Assembly: GCA_023458595.1 (NCBI GenBank)
Contig: JAEWYT010000157.1
Location: 1 to 61,293, forward strand
DNA from: Pseudomonadota bacterium
GTDB taxonomy: Bacteria; Pseudomonadota; Alphaproteobacteria; Rhizobiales; Tepidamorphaceae
DNA: 61,293 bases
Direction of reading: 5' to 3'
Positions 16,882 to 25,147 of this stretch are shown here, piece after piece (the first letter of the stretch is position 1; the number at the start of each line of letters is the position of its first letter). The notes under the pieces were generated by a model that did not search any database, was not told the origin of the DNA, and saw only the letters and a program-made list of their open reading frames with translations. The position numbers were made by a program, and so were the translations under genes.

Positions 16882-18840
16882 TTACTGGGGCGGCGCCACC
16901 GTGACGTCGACGGTCCCGCCCGAGGCGACCGAGAAGGTCCGGCGCGCCGTCTTGTCGCCGACCTTCAGCTGCGCCTCGTAGTCGCCGGGGGCGAGCACGA
17001 AGTTCAGTTCGGGGCGCGACGAGGCCGTGATCTCCTTGCCCGACGCGTCCCGGATGCTCCAGCGCAGCGATCCGGAAACGGCCCCGTCGACGGCGATCTT
17101 CACGAATCCCGCCTGCTGCTCGACCGTCACGTCCGTGAGCTGGCCGGCGGGCACCTCGACTTCCGTCTCGCTGACGACGTTCTGGCTGCCGAGACGGGCG
17201 ACGACGACGTACTTGCCGGCGCGGAGGCGGAACACCGGCTCGGGCTTCGCCGTCGCCGTCAGCTCCTTGCGCTTGCCGGAGAGGTCTTTCGACGCCGTCT
17301 CGATCTCGTACCGGTAGGCGGTGTCGGGGATCGCGCCGCTCAGGCCCGCGACCTTCGTCGAGACCCGCAGCGCGCCGAGCTCCAGCACGATCTGCCGTTC
17401 GACGCGCTCGTTGGCGACGACCTCGACCTCCGTGGACGCCTCAGCCTCGCCCGACTGGGCGACGACGAGATAGTTGCCGGCGGGGAGGCCGAACTCGGCG
17501 ACGTCGCGGCCGGAGCGGGACACCTCCTTGCGCTTGCCGGACAGATCCTTCGCCGCCTCGTAGACGATGTAGAAGGTGTCATCGAGATTCTCGCCGCCCT
17601 CCGTCGCGGCGGCCGATACGACGAGGATGCCGACGCCGAGGACGAGCGTTTCCTCGGTCAGCTTGCCGGCGGTGATCGAGACGTCCTTGCCGGCCTTGGC
17701 GTTCTTGAACTCGCCTTCGAGCCAGTAATTGCCCGCGGGAACGAAGAACTCGCCCCTGGCCTTGCCCGAACGCGCCACTTCCTTGCGCTTTCCGTTCAGA
17801 TCCTTGTCCTTTTCGTAGAGGATCCAGAAGGCCTCATCGAGCGGATCGGCGCCTTCGGAGGGAAGGGCGGCGGCGGTGAGCCGGCCGGCGCCGAGCACGA
17901 AGACCTCGTCGGCGACGCCGTTTTCGGGAACTTCGACTTCGCGGGCCTGCTTCGCCTGCTTGTAGCTGACCTCGACCCAGTATTTGCCCGGCGGCATGTC
18001 GATGGTGGCGACCGGATGGCCGCTGCGCTTCAGTTCCTTGCGCTTGCCGTTGGCGTCCGCCGTCGGTTCGTAGATCACCCAGAACGGCCCGGAGGTCATC
18101 ACCTCCGCGCCTTCCGCGGGGACGGCGGACAGCTTCAGGTTCGGACCCGTCTGCTTAGGCTCCTCGGCCGGCGGCGCGGCTTCGGGTTCCGGCTCCGGTT
18201 CGGCCGCGGCGACCTCCTGCACGGCGGTGTCGAGCGCGTCGGTCAGTTCGCCGGCATTGCGGGCCTGGAAAAAGCGCCCGCCGGTGCGCTCGGCGAGGCA
18301 GGAGAAGCTTTTCGCTTCCTCTTCCGAGACGTCGAAGCCGACCACGTGGACGGTGAATTCGACGCCGGAGGACTCCAGTTCCGAGGCGAGCGCGCAGGGG
18401 TCGGCGTTGCAGGTCTCGATGCCGTCGGAGACCAGGATCACCGTCGAGGGCACGTCGGTGTACTTCAGCTCTTCCGCCGCGCGGCGCACGGCTTCGGTCA
18501 GCGGGGTCTTGCCCTTCGGCTTGATCGCGTCGATCACCGACATGTAGCGCTTCCCGTCGACCTTCCCGACGGGGATCACCGTCTCGATGTCGCCGCAGTC
18601 GCCCTCCGAGCGATGGCCGTAAGCCATCACGCCCAGCTTCACGTCGGCGGGAATGTCGCCGAGCACGTCGCGCACGACGTCGCGGGCGATGACGATCTTG
18701 TTCTTGCCGTCGATCTGTCCCCACATGCTGTTGGAGGCATCGAGCACGAGCATGACGTTGCGCTGCGCGCTGTTCGCCGGCAGGGCGAACAGGACGGCGG
18801 AGAGCAGAAAAAGGGCAAAAGCGACAATTCGCTTGGACAT
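16882..18840 (-). CDS. Exported VWA-domain protein with five ~80-residue repeats
   Basis: A 652-residue protein. Signal peptide at 1-25 (cut after NSA), then a von Willebrand A domain at about 28-215 with intact MIDAS residues DASNS (34-38), a threonine in GKTPLTEA and IILVSDG-like VILVSDGIETC. A Glu/Pro/Ala linker follows, then five repeats of about 80 residues to the C-terminus. Repeats 1-4 share a motif N/SGKRKE-[LV]-xRSG and a following P-A/P-G-[KN]-Y strand; repeat 5 is shorter. The fold is likely a series of beta-sandwich modules binding a partner on the surface or in the periplasm. ATG 18840; the open frame further upstream is non-coding. Divergent from the nitroreductase gene. Confidence 0.85.
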   Translation of the reverse strand: MSKRIVAFALFLLSAVLFALPANSAQRNVMLVLDASNSMWGQIDGKNKIVIARDVVRDVLGDIPADVKLGVMAYGHRSEGDCGDIETVIPVGKVDGKRYMSVIDAIKPKGKTPLTEAVRRAAEELKYTDVPSTVILVSDGIETCNADPCALASELESSGVEFTVHVVGFDVSEEEAKSFSCLAERTGGRFFQARNAGELTDALDTAVQEVAAAEPEPEPEAAPPAEEPKQTGPNLKLSAVPAEGAEVMTSGPFWVIYEPTADANGKRKELKRSGHPVATIDMPPGKYWVEVSYKQAKQAREVEVPENGVADEVFVLGAGRLTAAALPSEGADPLDEAFWILYEKDKDLNGKRKEVARSGKARGEFFVPAGNYWLEGEFKNAKAGKDVSITAGKLTEETLVLGVGILVVSAAATEGGENLDDTFYIVYEAAKDLSGKRKEVSRSGRDVAEFGLPAGNYLVVAQSGEAEASTEVEVVANERVERQIVLELGALRVSTKVAGLSGAIPDTAYRYEIETASKDLSGKRKELTATAKPEPVFRLRAGKYVVVARLGSQNVVSETEVEVPAGQLTDVTVEQQAGFVKIAVDGAVSGSLRWSIRDASGKEITASSRPELNFVLAPGDYEAQLKVGDKTARRTFSVASGGTVDVTVAPPQ

Positions 18841-18977
18841 GATTGGAAATCCCGTATCGACCGCGCTACACAAAAAACGCCAGCACTCTAGTTCCGTCAT
18901 CGCCTGGCGTCACGACACCTCGCGACGGCGATTCGATGAAATCACCGCAAAAAGAGCCAAAAAGATCGAAAATTACA

Positions 18978-19559
18978 ATGACCCAGTCTGATTCCGGCTT
19001 GATGACGTATCTTTCCACGCGTCGATCGATCCCGTCGGCGAAACTGATCGCGCCCGCTCCCTCGGGGGAGGAACTGGAAAGGATCCTGACGATCGCGGCG
19101 CGCGTTCCCGATCACGGCAAGCTGGCGCCCTGGCGGTTCGTCGTCATCGCCGGCGCGGCGCGATCCGCCTTCGTCGAGCGGCTGATGGAGATCTGGCGCG
19201 CCAACAATCCGGACGCCCCGGCGGAGGCCGAAGCCGTGGAGCGCGGCAAGAAGTCCGGCGCCCCCCTGGTCGTCGCGGTGATCTCCCGTGCCTCCGAGCA
19301 CCCGAAGATCCCGGTCTGGGAGCAGGAGCTGTCCGCCGGCGCCGTCTGCATGAACCTGATCCATGCCGCCCACGCGAGCGGCTATGCCGCGCAGTGGCTG
19401 ACCGGCTGGCCGGCGTTCGATCCGGCGGTGGCGAAGCTGCTCGGCATGGAGCGCGGCGAGAAGGTCGCCGGCTTCCTCTATGTCGGCACGCCCGACGAGG
19501 CGCCGAGCGAGCGCGACCGGCCGGACCTCGCGAAGATCGTCACCGAATGGCGCGGCTGA
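18978..19559 (+). CDS. Nitroreductase-family FMN oxidoreductase
   Basis: A 193-residue flavin enzyme of the nitroreductase superfamily (NfnB/YdjA-like small type). Diagnostic pieces are LSTRRSIPSAKL near the N-terminus, ILTIAARVPDHGKLAPWRFVV (FMN binding), and the C-terminal GFLYVGTPDEAPSERDRPDL. The likely reaction is NAD(P)H-dependent reduction of nitro compounds, quinones or an unknown substrate. ATG 18978 gives MTQSDSGL; an earlier in-frame ATG near 18936 lacks a clear ribosome-binding site. The stop is followed after 1 bp by the HAD gene, so the two are translationally linked. Confidence 0.87.
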   Translation: MTQSDSGLMTYLSTRRSIPSAKLIAPAPSGEELERILTIAARVPDHGKLAPWRFVVIAGAARSAFVERLMEIWRANNPDAPAEAEAVERGKKSGAPLVVAVISRASEHPKIPVWEQELSAGAVCMNLIHAAHASGYAAQWLTGWPAFDPAVAKLLGMERGEKVAGFLYVGTPDEAPSERDRPDLAKIVTEWRG

Positions 19560-19560
19560 C

Positions 19561-20277
19561 ATGCGCGCGCGACGCCCCGTGCGCGGTGTGCTGCTCGACA
19601 AGGACGGCACGCTGATCGACTGCGACGCGACCTGGGCGCCGGTGATCCGCCACCTGGTCGTCGAGCTTGCGCCGCCGGGCGAAGCCGAGGCGCTGATCGA
19701 CGCCGCCGGCCTCGATCGCCAGACGGGCCGCTTGCGGGCGGGCTCCGTGTGGGCGGCGGGATCGACCCGCGAGCTGGTCCGGTTGTGGTGGCCGTCCGCC
19801 GACGCGGAGGAAGCGCACGATCTGGCCGGGCGGATCGACGCGATTTGCGCATCGATGAGCCCGCACACCTCCGTGCCGCTCCTCGATCTCGACGCGTTGG
19901 TCGGAACGCTGCGCGCGCGCGGCCTGAAGGTCGGCATCGCCACCAACGATTCCGTCGCCTCCCTGACGGCCTTCATCGACGCGCACGGGCTGACCGGGCG
20001 ATTCGACAACCTGATCGGCTACGACAGCGTCGCCCGTCCGAAACCCGAGGCCGACATGGTCCACGCCTTCTGCGACGCCGCGGGCCTCGTGCCCGCCGAG
20101 ATCGCCGTCGTCGGCGACAATGTGCACGACCTCGAGATGGCGCGCGCGGCGGGCGCCGGATGGGCCGTCGCCGTCCTCACCGGCAACGGCGCCCGCGAGC
20201 ATCTGGAGCCGCACGCCGACATCGTGCTCGACGGCGTGGCCGATCTGGCCGCCTGGCTGGAGACGATCGCCGCCTGA
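19561..20277 (+). CDS. HAD-superfamily phosphatase (phosphoglycolate phosphatase-like)
   Basis: A 238-residue HAD hydrolase. Motif I is LLDKDGTLID (nucleophile Asp13 and Asp15), motif II is GIATND, and motifs III/IV are in RPKPEADMVHAF and VVGDNVHDLEMARAAGA. The all-alpha cap between motifs I and II fits the Gph/Gmd-like subgroup, so the substrate is a small phosphomonoester; which one cannot be told. It starts 1 bp after the nitroreductase stop (TGAcATG), so the pair forms an operon, although no functional link between them is known to me. Confidence 0.87.
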   Translation: MRARRPVRGVLLDKDGTLIDCDATWAPVIRHLVVELAPPGEAEALIDAAGLDRQTGRLRAGSVWAAGSTRELVRLWWPSADAEEAHDLAGRIDAICASMSPHTSVPLLDLDALVGTLRARGLKVGIATNDSVASLTAFIDAHGLTGRFDNLIGYDSVARPKPEADMVHAFCDAAGLVPAEIAVVGDNVHDLEMARAAGAGWAVAVLTGNGAREHLEPHADIVLDGVADLAAWLETIAA

Positions 20278-20391
20278 GCCCCGTCGTTCGCGGCCCGCAT
20301 TCCCGCCCCGTCCACAGCTTCCCGTCCACAGCCCCATCGCGCGTCTCCGTGCGTGCTTGCGCCGGGGCGCGAACCGGCTAGTTTCCCTGTC

Positions 20392-20829
20392 ATGACAGTC
20401 AACCTGATCAAGCTCTGCGTCGGCGCGGAATCCGTCGAGGACCTGACCGGCTGGATCGCCGAGCGCGTTGCCGACAAGAAGAAGCGCGGCATGCCGGCCG
20501 AACAGGTCCACGTGACCCGCATGACGCCGAAGCGGCAGCAGGAGATCCTGGAAGGCGGATCGCTCTACTGGGTGATCAAGGGCATTCTCCAGTGCCGCCA
20601 GCGGATCCTCGAGCTGCGCCCCGTGACCGGAGAGGACGGCGTGCCCCGCTGCGGCATCGTGCTGGAGCCGAAGGTGGTGCTGGTCGAGCCGCGTCCGCGC
20701 GGGGCGTTTCAGGGGTGGCGCTATCTCGAATCCGGGGACGCGCCGGCCGATCTCGGCAAGAGATCCAAGGGTATCGCGGAGATGCCGCCGGAACTGCGCC
20801 GGGAGCTCGTCGAACTCGGTCTTCTGTAG
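20392..20829 (+). CDS. DUF1489 family protein
   Basis: A 145-residue protein, conserved in alphaproteobacteria and without a known function. It begins MTVNLIKLCVGAESVEDL and has the conserved core VHVTRMTPKRQQEILEGGS, YWVIKG and RCGIVLEPKVV, all typical of the family. No signal peptide or membrane segment. ATG 20392 is chosen because the family normally starts at this point; the longer upstream frame is unsupported. The 114-bp spacer before it contains two copies of GTCCACAG but nothing clearly regulatory. Confidence 0.9.
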   Translation: MTVNLIKLCVGAESVEDLTGWIAERVADKKKRGMPAEQVHVTRMTPKRQQEILEGGSLYWVIKGILQCRQRILELRPVTGEDGVPRCGIVLEPKVVLVEPRPRGAFQGWRYLESGDAPADLGKRSKGIAEMPPELRRELVELGLL

Positions 20830-20935
20830 ACTTCGCTGAGGCTGACGCCGCCTTCGGTTGCGATTTTTGCGCGCCGCGCCAATCTTATTGACTGGACGAA
20901 TGGGACACCGAGAGCCGTCAGGAGGCGAAACGGCA

Positions 20936-21670
20936 ATGTCGGGGGATCGCAAAACCCCAGTCGCGCGCGGCAAGACCGGCGGCGTCGACAAGACGAGCTC
21001 GCGCTCGGAGATCGACGCCTTCATCGCCAGGGCGCGCACCATGACGCCCGCCAACACGGGCGGCGCGCGCGGCCGCCTGATCTTCGCCCTCGACGCCACC
21101 ATGAGCCGCCAGCCGACCTGGGACACCGCCTGCAGGCTGCAGGCGGAGATGTTCGCCGAGACCGCGGCCATCGGCGGTCTCGACGTCCAATTGGTCTATT
21201 TCCGCGGCTTCAACGAGTGCCGGGCGAGCCGCTGGGTCAGCGATCCCACCGCGCTCGCCGACCTGATGACCGGCATCGATTGCCGTGGCGGCCACACCCA
21301 GATCCGACGGGCGCTCGCCCATGCGCGCGACGAGTCCCGCAAGAAGCCCGTCCAGGCGCTCGTCTATATCGGCGACTGCATGGAGGAATCGATCGACGAT
21401 CTCTGCGCGGTGGCGGGCGAGATCGGCATGACGGGCACGCGCTCGTTCATGTTCCACGAGGGCCGCGACACGATCGCCGAGAAGGCGTTCCGCGAGATCG
21501 CCCGACTGACCAACGGCGCCTACTGCCGGTTCGACGCGGGCTCCGCCCAGCAGCTTCGCGAGCTGCTCAAGGCCGTGGCCGTCTATGCGGCAGGCGGCCG
21601 AGCCGCGCTCGTCGACTACGGCAGGAAGAGCGGCGGCCAGGCGAGGCTGCTGCTCGAGCAGATGCGCTGA
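20936..21670 (+). CDS. Cytosolic VWA-domain protein
   Basis: A 244-residue protein with no signal peptide. The first 45 residues are polar and probably flexible; a VWA-like domain follows, with a MIDAS-type motif LDATMSR (D-x-T-x-S), VYFRGFNECRAS, GGHTQI and VYIGDCMEESID. The DxTxS variant is still expected to bind a metal. It ends 12 bp before a membrane J-domain gene, and the pair is likely an operon. ATG 20936 follows AGGAGG. The function is unknown; the pairing suggests a chaperone-related scaffold (inference). Confidence 0.85.
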   Translation: MSGDRKTPVARGKTGGVDKTSSRSEIDAFIARARTMTPANTGGARGRLIFALDATMSRQPTWDTACRLQAEMFAETAAIGGLDVQLVYFRGFNECRASRWVSDPTALADLMTGIDCRGGHTQIRRALAHARDESRKKPVQALVYIGDCMEESIDDLCAVAGEIGMTGTRSFMFHEGRDTIAEKAFREIARLTNGAYCRFDAGSAQQLRELLKAVAVYAAGGRAALVDYGRKSGGQARLLLEQMR

Positions 21671-21682
21671 GGCGGGATACGC

Positions 21683-22399
21683 ATGGGTCCCTTCCTCCTC
21701 GTACTGATCGGACTGGTCGTGCTGCTGATTGCGGCCAATGCCTTCACCAGGGCGAACCCGGCGACGATCGCGGTCAACCTGCGCAAGAGCGCCGGCGGGA
21801 TCCTGCTGCTCGGTGCGGTCGGCCTCGCGGTCACCGGCCGCTGGCAGATCGCGGCGCCGCTCGCGCTGGTCGGCTTCTCGCTGCTCGGCTTCGGTTCGAA
21901 CCCTTTCGCTGGCCTCGGCTCACGCACGCGCAAGTCGTCGGGGCAGACGTCGTCCGTCCGTTCGCCCTGGCTGGAGATGACGCTCGATCACGACTCCGGC
22001 CGCATGGACGGGACGGTGCTGCGCGGTCAGTACGCGGGCCGAAACCTCGCTTCGCTGGAGCTGGATGTCCTGCTCGACATGCTGTCGGAGCTCGACGACT
22101 CCGAGAGCCGGCAGCTACTCGAAGCGTATCTCGACCGCCGGGCGCCCGGTTGGGGTGAAGACGGTGAGGCTGACGCGGCAGGGGGGAAGGGAGGCCCGGG
22201 ACGTTCCGGGCCAATGACGGCGGAGGAGGCCTATCAGGTGCTGGGCGTTCAGCCGGGGGCCGACGACACCGAGATCCGTCGCGCCCACAAGGAACTGATG
22301 ATGAAGGTCCATCCCGACAGGGGCGGGTCGACCTACCTTGCCGCGAAGATCAACGAAGCCAAGGAACTTCTGCTTAGCAAACATCGCCGCCGCTCCTGA
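21683..22399 (+). CDS. Membrane-anchored J-domain protein (DjlA/Tim14-like topology)
   Basis: A 238-residue protein with an N-terminal membrane segment at about 3-20, one or two more hydrophobic stretches at 39-75, a central cytosolic region (~85-175), and a C-terminal J-domain. The J-domain reads EEAYQVLGVQPGADDTEIRR then MKVHPDRGGS, with an intact HPD tripeptide needed to stimulate Hsp70/DnaK ATPase. The C-terminal J-domain after N-terminal membrane helices resembles Tim14/DjlA-type co-chaperones that bring DnaK to a membrane site. It follows the VWA gene by 12 bp and ends 2 bp from the convergent dacF-like gene. Confidence 0.88.
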   Translation: MGPFLLVLIGLVVLLIAANAFTRANPATIAVNLRKSAGGILLLGAVGLAVTGRWQIAAPLALVGFSLLGFGSNPFAGLGSRTRKSSGQTSSVRSPWLEMTLDHDSGRMDGTVLRGQYAGRNLASLELDVLLDMLSELDDSESRQLLEAYLDRRAPGWGEDGEADAAGGKGGPGRSGPMTAEEAYQVLGVQPGADDTEIRRAHKELMMKVHPDRGGSTYLAAKINEAKELLLSKHRRRS

Positions 22400-22401
22400 C
22401 C

Positions 22402-23787
22402 TCAGTTCCGCGTCGGGAAACAGCCGAAGGATTGGCGCTTCAGTTGCGTGCAGGCTCCCTCGGCGCCGGTCTGGTCGAAGCCGGCGAACCGCGCGCGCCA
22501 CAGCGTGCCTCCGTCCTTCTCGACCGTCTCGGTGAACGCGGTCGCCTGGGCGAGCGCCGTGGGCGCCTTCGACCGCGCCTTCTCAAGCATGTCGAGAGCG
22601 AGCTGCTTGTCGTTGTAGGCTCCGATCTGGATCACCCATTCGCCGGGGCGTGCGACGACCGGTTCGCTGGCGGCCTCGGTCTCCGGGTCGGTGTTGGTGT
22701 CGCCCTGCTCGACGGGCGGCAGACTTCCGGTCGGCTGCTCGATCAGCGCCACCATGGCCTCGTTGTCGAGCGGCGTCGGCTTGCCGACCATGCTCGCCAC
22801 CACCAGCGTTCCGGGAACGGTGGTGGAAGGCACCAGCAGATTGGGCGCGGGCACCGTCTGCTCGGCCGTCGTCGCCACCGGCAGGGCGGCCTGGTCGGGA
22901 CGGGCAGGCGGCAGCGGCGCCTTGGCGAACATCACGGCGCCGCCGCCCTTGGAGGCGAGCTTGATGTTCTTCTCGAGCAGGTCGCGCATATGCGCGTCGC
23001 GGCTGGAGCCGCTGCGTCCGCCCATGACCACGCCGATGATGTGGCGGCCGTCGCGGCGCATCGAGGCGACGAGGTTGAAGCCCGAGGCGCGGATGTAGCC
23101 GGTCTTCATGCCGTCGACGCCGGCGACGCGTCCGAGCAGCTTGTTGTGGTTGCCGTAGGTCGCCCCTTTCCAGGTGAAGGAGCGCGTCTGGTAGTACTTG
23201 TAGTACTGCGGGAAGCGCCGCTGGGTCTGGATCGCCAGCGTCGCCATGTCGCGCGCCGTCGTGTACTGGCCGTCGTTGGGCAGGCCGTGCGGATTGCGGA
23301 ACTGCGTGCGCCGCATTCCGATCGCCTGGGCCGTCCGCGTCATGCGCGCGGCGAAGGCGGACACCGAGCCGCCGAGGTTCTCGGCGACAACGACGGCGAC
23401 GTCGTTGGCCGATTTCGTGACGAGCGCGCGGATCGCCTGATCGACCGTGATCGTCTGGCCGGGCTTGAGCCCGAGCTTCGAGGGCGCCTGGGCCGACGCG
23501 TTCTGCGAGACCTTGAGGGACGTGTCCGGCTTGATGCGGCCGGCCTCGAGATCCTCGAAGACCAGATAGATCGTCATGATCTTGGTGAGGGAGGCGGGAT
23601 AGCGCCGGTCGTCGGCGTTGCGCGAGAAGAGGATGTTGCCGTTGGACGCGTCGATGACGAAGGCGGCGTAAATCTCTGCCGCATGCGCCGGCTGGGCAAG
23701 CAGAAGCCCGGCCATCACCGCCGCGAAGGCGACGCCCCAGCCCGAAAAATCAAACGCCGTCCGGATACGCCGGAGTACGCCGATCAT
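22402..23787 (-). CDS. D-alanyl-D-alanine carboxypeptidase with C-terminal SPOR domain
   Basis: A penicillin-binding protein of the S11 family that trims the terminal D-Ala from peptidoglycan stem peptides. 461 residues: signal peptide to about 37 (AQPAHA), SxxK at S66-L-T-K69, SAN in KSANDVAV near 125 and KTG in MKTGYIRAS. Residues ~290-370 are a Pro/Thr-rich linker, and the last ~75 residues (WVIQIGAYNDKQLALDML onward) form a SPOR domain that binds denuded glycan strands at the septum. ATG 23787 is preceded by GGAGA. This DacF/DacC-with-SPOR layout is common in Hyphomicrobiales. Confidence 0.93.
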   Translation of the reverse strand: MIGVLRRIRTAFDFSGWGVAFAAVMAGLLLAQPAHAAEIYAAFVIDASNGNILFSRNADDRRYPASLTKIMTIYLVFEDLEAGRIKPDTSLKVSQNASAQAPSKLGLKPGQTITVDQAIRALVTKSANDVAVVVAENLGGSVSAFAARMTRTAQAIGMRRTQFRNPHGLPNDGQYTTARDMATLAIQTQRRFPQYYKYYQTRSFTWKGATYGNHNKLLGRVAGVDGMKTGYIRASGFNLVASMRRDGRHIIGVVMGGRSGSSRDAHMRDLLEKNIKLASKGGGAVMFAKAPLPPARPDQAALPVATTAEQTVPAPNLLVPSTTVPGTLVVASMVGKPTPLDNEAMVALIEQPTGSLPPVEQGDTNTDPETEAASEPVVARPGEWVIQIGAYNDKQLALDMLEKARSKAPTALAQATAFTETVEKDGGTLWRARFAGFDQTGAEGACTQLKRQSFGCFPTRN

Positions 23788-24110
23788 CGATCGATCTCCA
23801 TTCCGATACCGCCGCCGCATTGCGCGCCGCGATGCGTCAGGCCGGATATGAGGCGGAATTGCTGCCGGAATGCGTCCGGCTATCATCCCCGCGCGGCTGC
23901 ATTCCCGAATCCCTGCAACCGCCCAACCGACCTGCTAACATCTTGCCGAATGCAGCAATTTTACGGCCGTCCCTGCCGTTCGATGCCTGTTCCGTTCCCT
24001 AAGCTATGAACGATCGAGTTAGGAAAGCGTAAAGCCTGCGTGGCGTGTTGTCACATCGGCGCCCGATCCCGGCCCGACGACCGGCTTATTGTGCAGTGCA
24101 AAAAAAGTCG
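23788..24110. other. Intergenic region upstream of phasin; no gene seen
   Basis: About 320 bp between the start of the dacF-like gene and the phasin promoter. I find no convincing ORF, hairpin or RNA gene. It should hold the dacF-like promoter on the minus strand. Confidence 0.5.
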
Positions 24111-24140
24111 TTGACATTTTTGTTGCAATGCATATATCTT
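24091..24140 (+). promoter_or_regulatory. Predicted sigma-70 promoter and TGCA-rich operator of the phasin gene
   Basis: TTGACA at 24111-24116 is a consensus -35 box; a TATATC/TATCTT -10 lies at 24133-24140 with a 16-18 bp spacer. Around it are several TGCA words (24091-24101, 24124-24131 and again at 24146-24152), and the stretch is far richer in A+T than its surroundings. TGC-rich motifs are known binding sites of the PHB-responsive repressor PhaR/AniA at phasin promoters in other alphaproteobacteria, so PhaR control is a reasonable inference. Confidence 0.6.
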
Positions 24141-24207
24141 CACCGCAATGCACAAAGGCCGGTTGAACCCGGCCCTGAGGTCGCAGCGAACTCAAGGAGA
24201 TCCGCCC

Positions 24208-24540
24208 ATGATCAACGGTTTTGAAGACTTTCAGAAATTCGGCAAGGACAACATGGACCAGGCGATGAAGAGCTTCGGCTCCTTCTCGAAGGGCATGCAG
24301 TCGCTCGCCGTCGAGATGGCCGACTACTCGAAGAAGTCCTTCGAGGACGGCGCGGCCACGATGGAGAAGCTGATGGCCGCCAAGTCGCTCGACAAGGCGA
24401 TGGAAATCCAGACCGACTACGTGAAGTCGGCCTACGAGGGCTTCGTCGCCCAGGCGACCAAGGTCGGCGAGTTCTATGCCGATCTGGCCAAGGACGCCTA
24501 CAAGCCCTTCGAGGGCATGGTCGCCAAGGCGTCCAAGTAA
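24208..24540 (+). CDS. Phasin family protein (Phasin_2)
   Basis: A 110-residue amphipathic helical protein of the Phasin_2 family that coats polyhydroxyalkanoate granules or acts as a general granule-associated chaperone. Typical features are FEDFQKFGKDNMDQAMKS, an Ala/Lys/Glu-rich helical body with MEIQTDYVKSAYEGFVAQATK and the C-terminus AYKPFEGMVAKASK. ATG 24208 has the strong site AAGGAGA at 7 nt; an in-frame ATG at 24148 would add a 20-residue leader without family support. The gene stands alone between a good promoter and a good terminator, suggesting high expression. No PHA synthase is nearby. Confidence 0.93.
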   Translation: MINGFEDFQKFGKDNMDQAMKSFGSFSKGMQSLAVEMADYSKKSFEDGAATMEKLMAAKSLDKAMEIQTDYVKSAYEGFVAQATKVGEFYADLAKDAYKPFEGMVAKASK

Positions 24541-24583
24541 GGCGTTCCGCCCGGAACCACCGAGTACTCAGTTCAGCGCGTAG

Positions 24584-24616
24584 GGCCCGGCCACATGGTC
24601 GGGCCTTTTGCTTTTT
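24584..24616 (+). terminator. Rho-independent terminator of the phasin gene
   Basis: Stem GGCCCGGCC (24584-24592) pairs with GGTCGGGCC (24597-24605; one G-T pair) around ACAT, followed by TTTTGCTTTTTT. It lies 44 nt after the phasin stop. Confidence 0.9.
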
Positions 24617-24763
24617 TGCGGTCTGGAAACCGGCGCCGCATCTCCCTACCTTAACGACGAGCTAGCTTGCCGCACCCGGTGCTCGTAAAATGGGATTCGT
24701 CGGCGCCTGACGCGAATTCCGGGGACGAGAGGGATGCCGACAAGTGCGGGAGAGCGCTGAAGA

Positions 24764-25138
24764 ATGACAGGTACCGTCCCAGCTCGATCCGAATGGCGCT
24801 GGCCGATCTCGATGGCCAGGCGCGAGGGCGGGACGGGCGACGACACGGGTACCGGCACCGCCACGAAGACCCGGTCGAAGACCAAGCGGCCGAGCCTCTA
24901 CCGGGTGCTGCTCCTGAACGACGACTACACGCCGATGGAGTTCGTCGTCCACGTCCTTGAGCGCTTCTTTCACAAGGGTCCGGAAGAGGCCACTACGATC
25001 ATGCTGCATGTCCACCACAACGGGGTGGGCGAGTGCGGGATCTACACCTACGAGGTCGCCGAGACGAAAGTGACCCAGGTCATGGACTTCGCCCGCAAGC
25101 ATCAGCATCCTTTGCAGTGCGTCATGGAGAAGAAGTAG
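24764..25138 (+). CDS. clpS: ATP-dependent Clp protease adaptor ClpS
   Basis: N-degron adaptor that binds proteins with Phe, Leu, Trp or Tyr at the N-terminus and hands them to ClpA. The C-terminal 85 residues are a canonical ClpS domain: YRVLLLNDDYTPMEFVV, VLERFFHKGPEEA, LHVHHNGVGECG and EVAETKVTQVMDFARKH. The first ~38 residues are variable. ATG 24764 is taken as start; ATG 24812 would remove 16 residues and the choice is uncertain because neither has a strong ribosome-binding site. An 8-codon ORF with its own ribosome-binding site ends 3 nt before ATG 24764. clpA begins 9 nt after the stop. Confidence 0.95.
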   Translation: MTGTVPARSEWRWPISMARREGGTGDDTGTGTATKTRSKTKRPSLYRVLLLNDDYTPMEFVVHVLERFFHKGPEEATTIMLHVHHNGVGECGIYTYEVAETKVTQVMDFARKHQHPLQCVMEKK

Positions 25139-25147
25139 GACAGCCCC

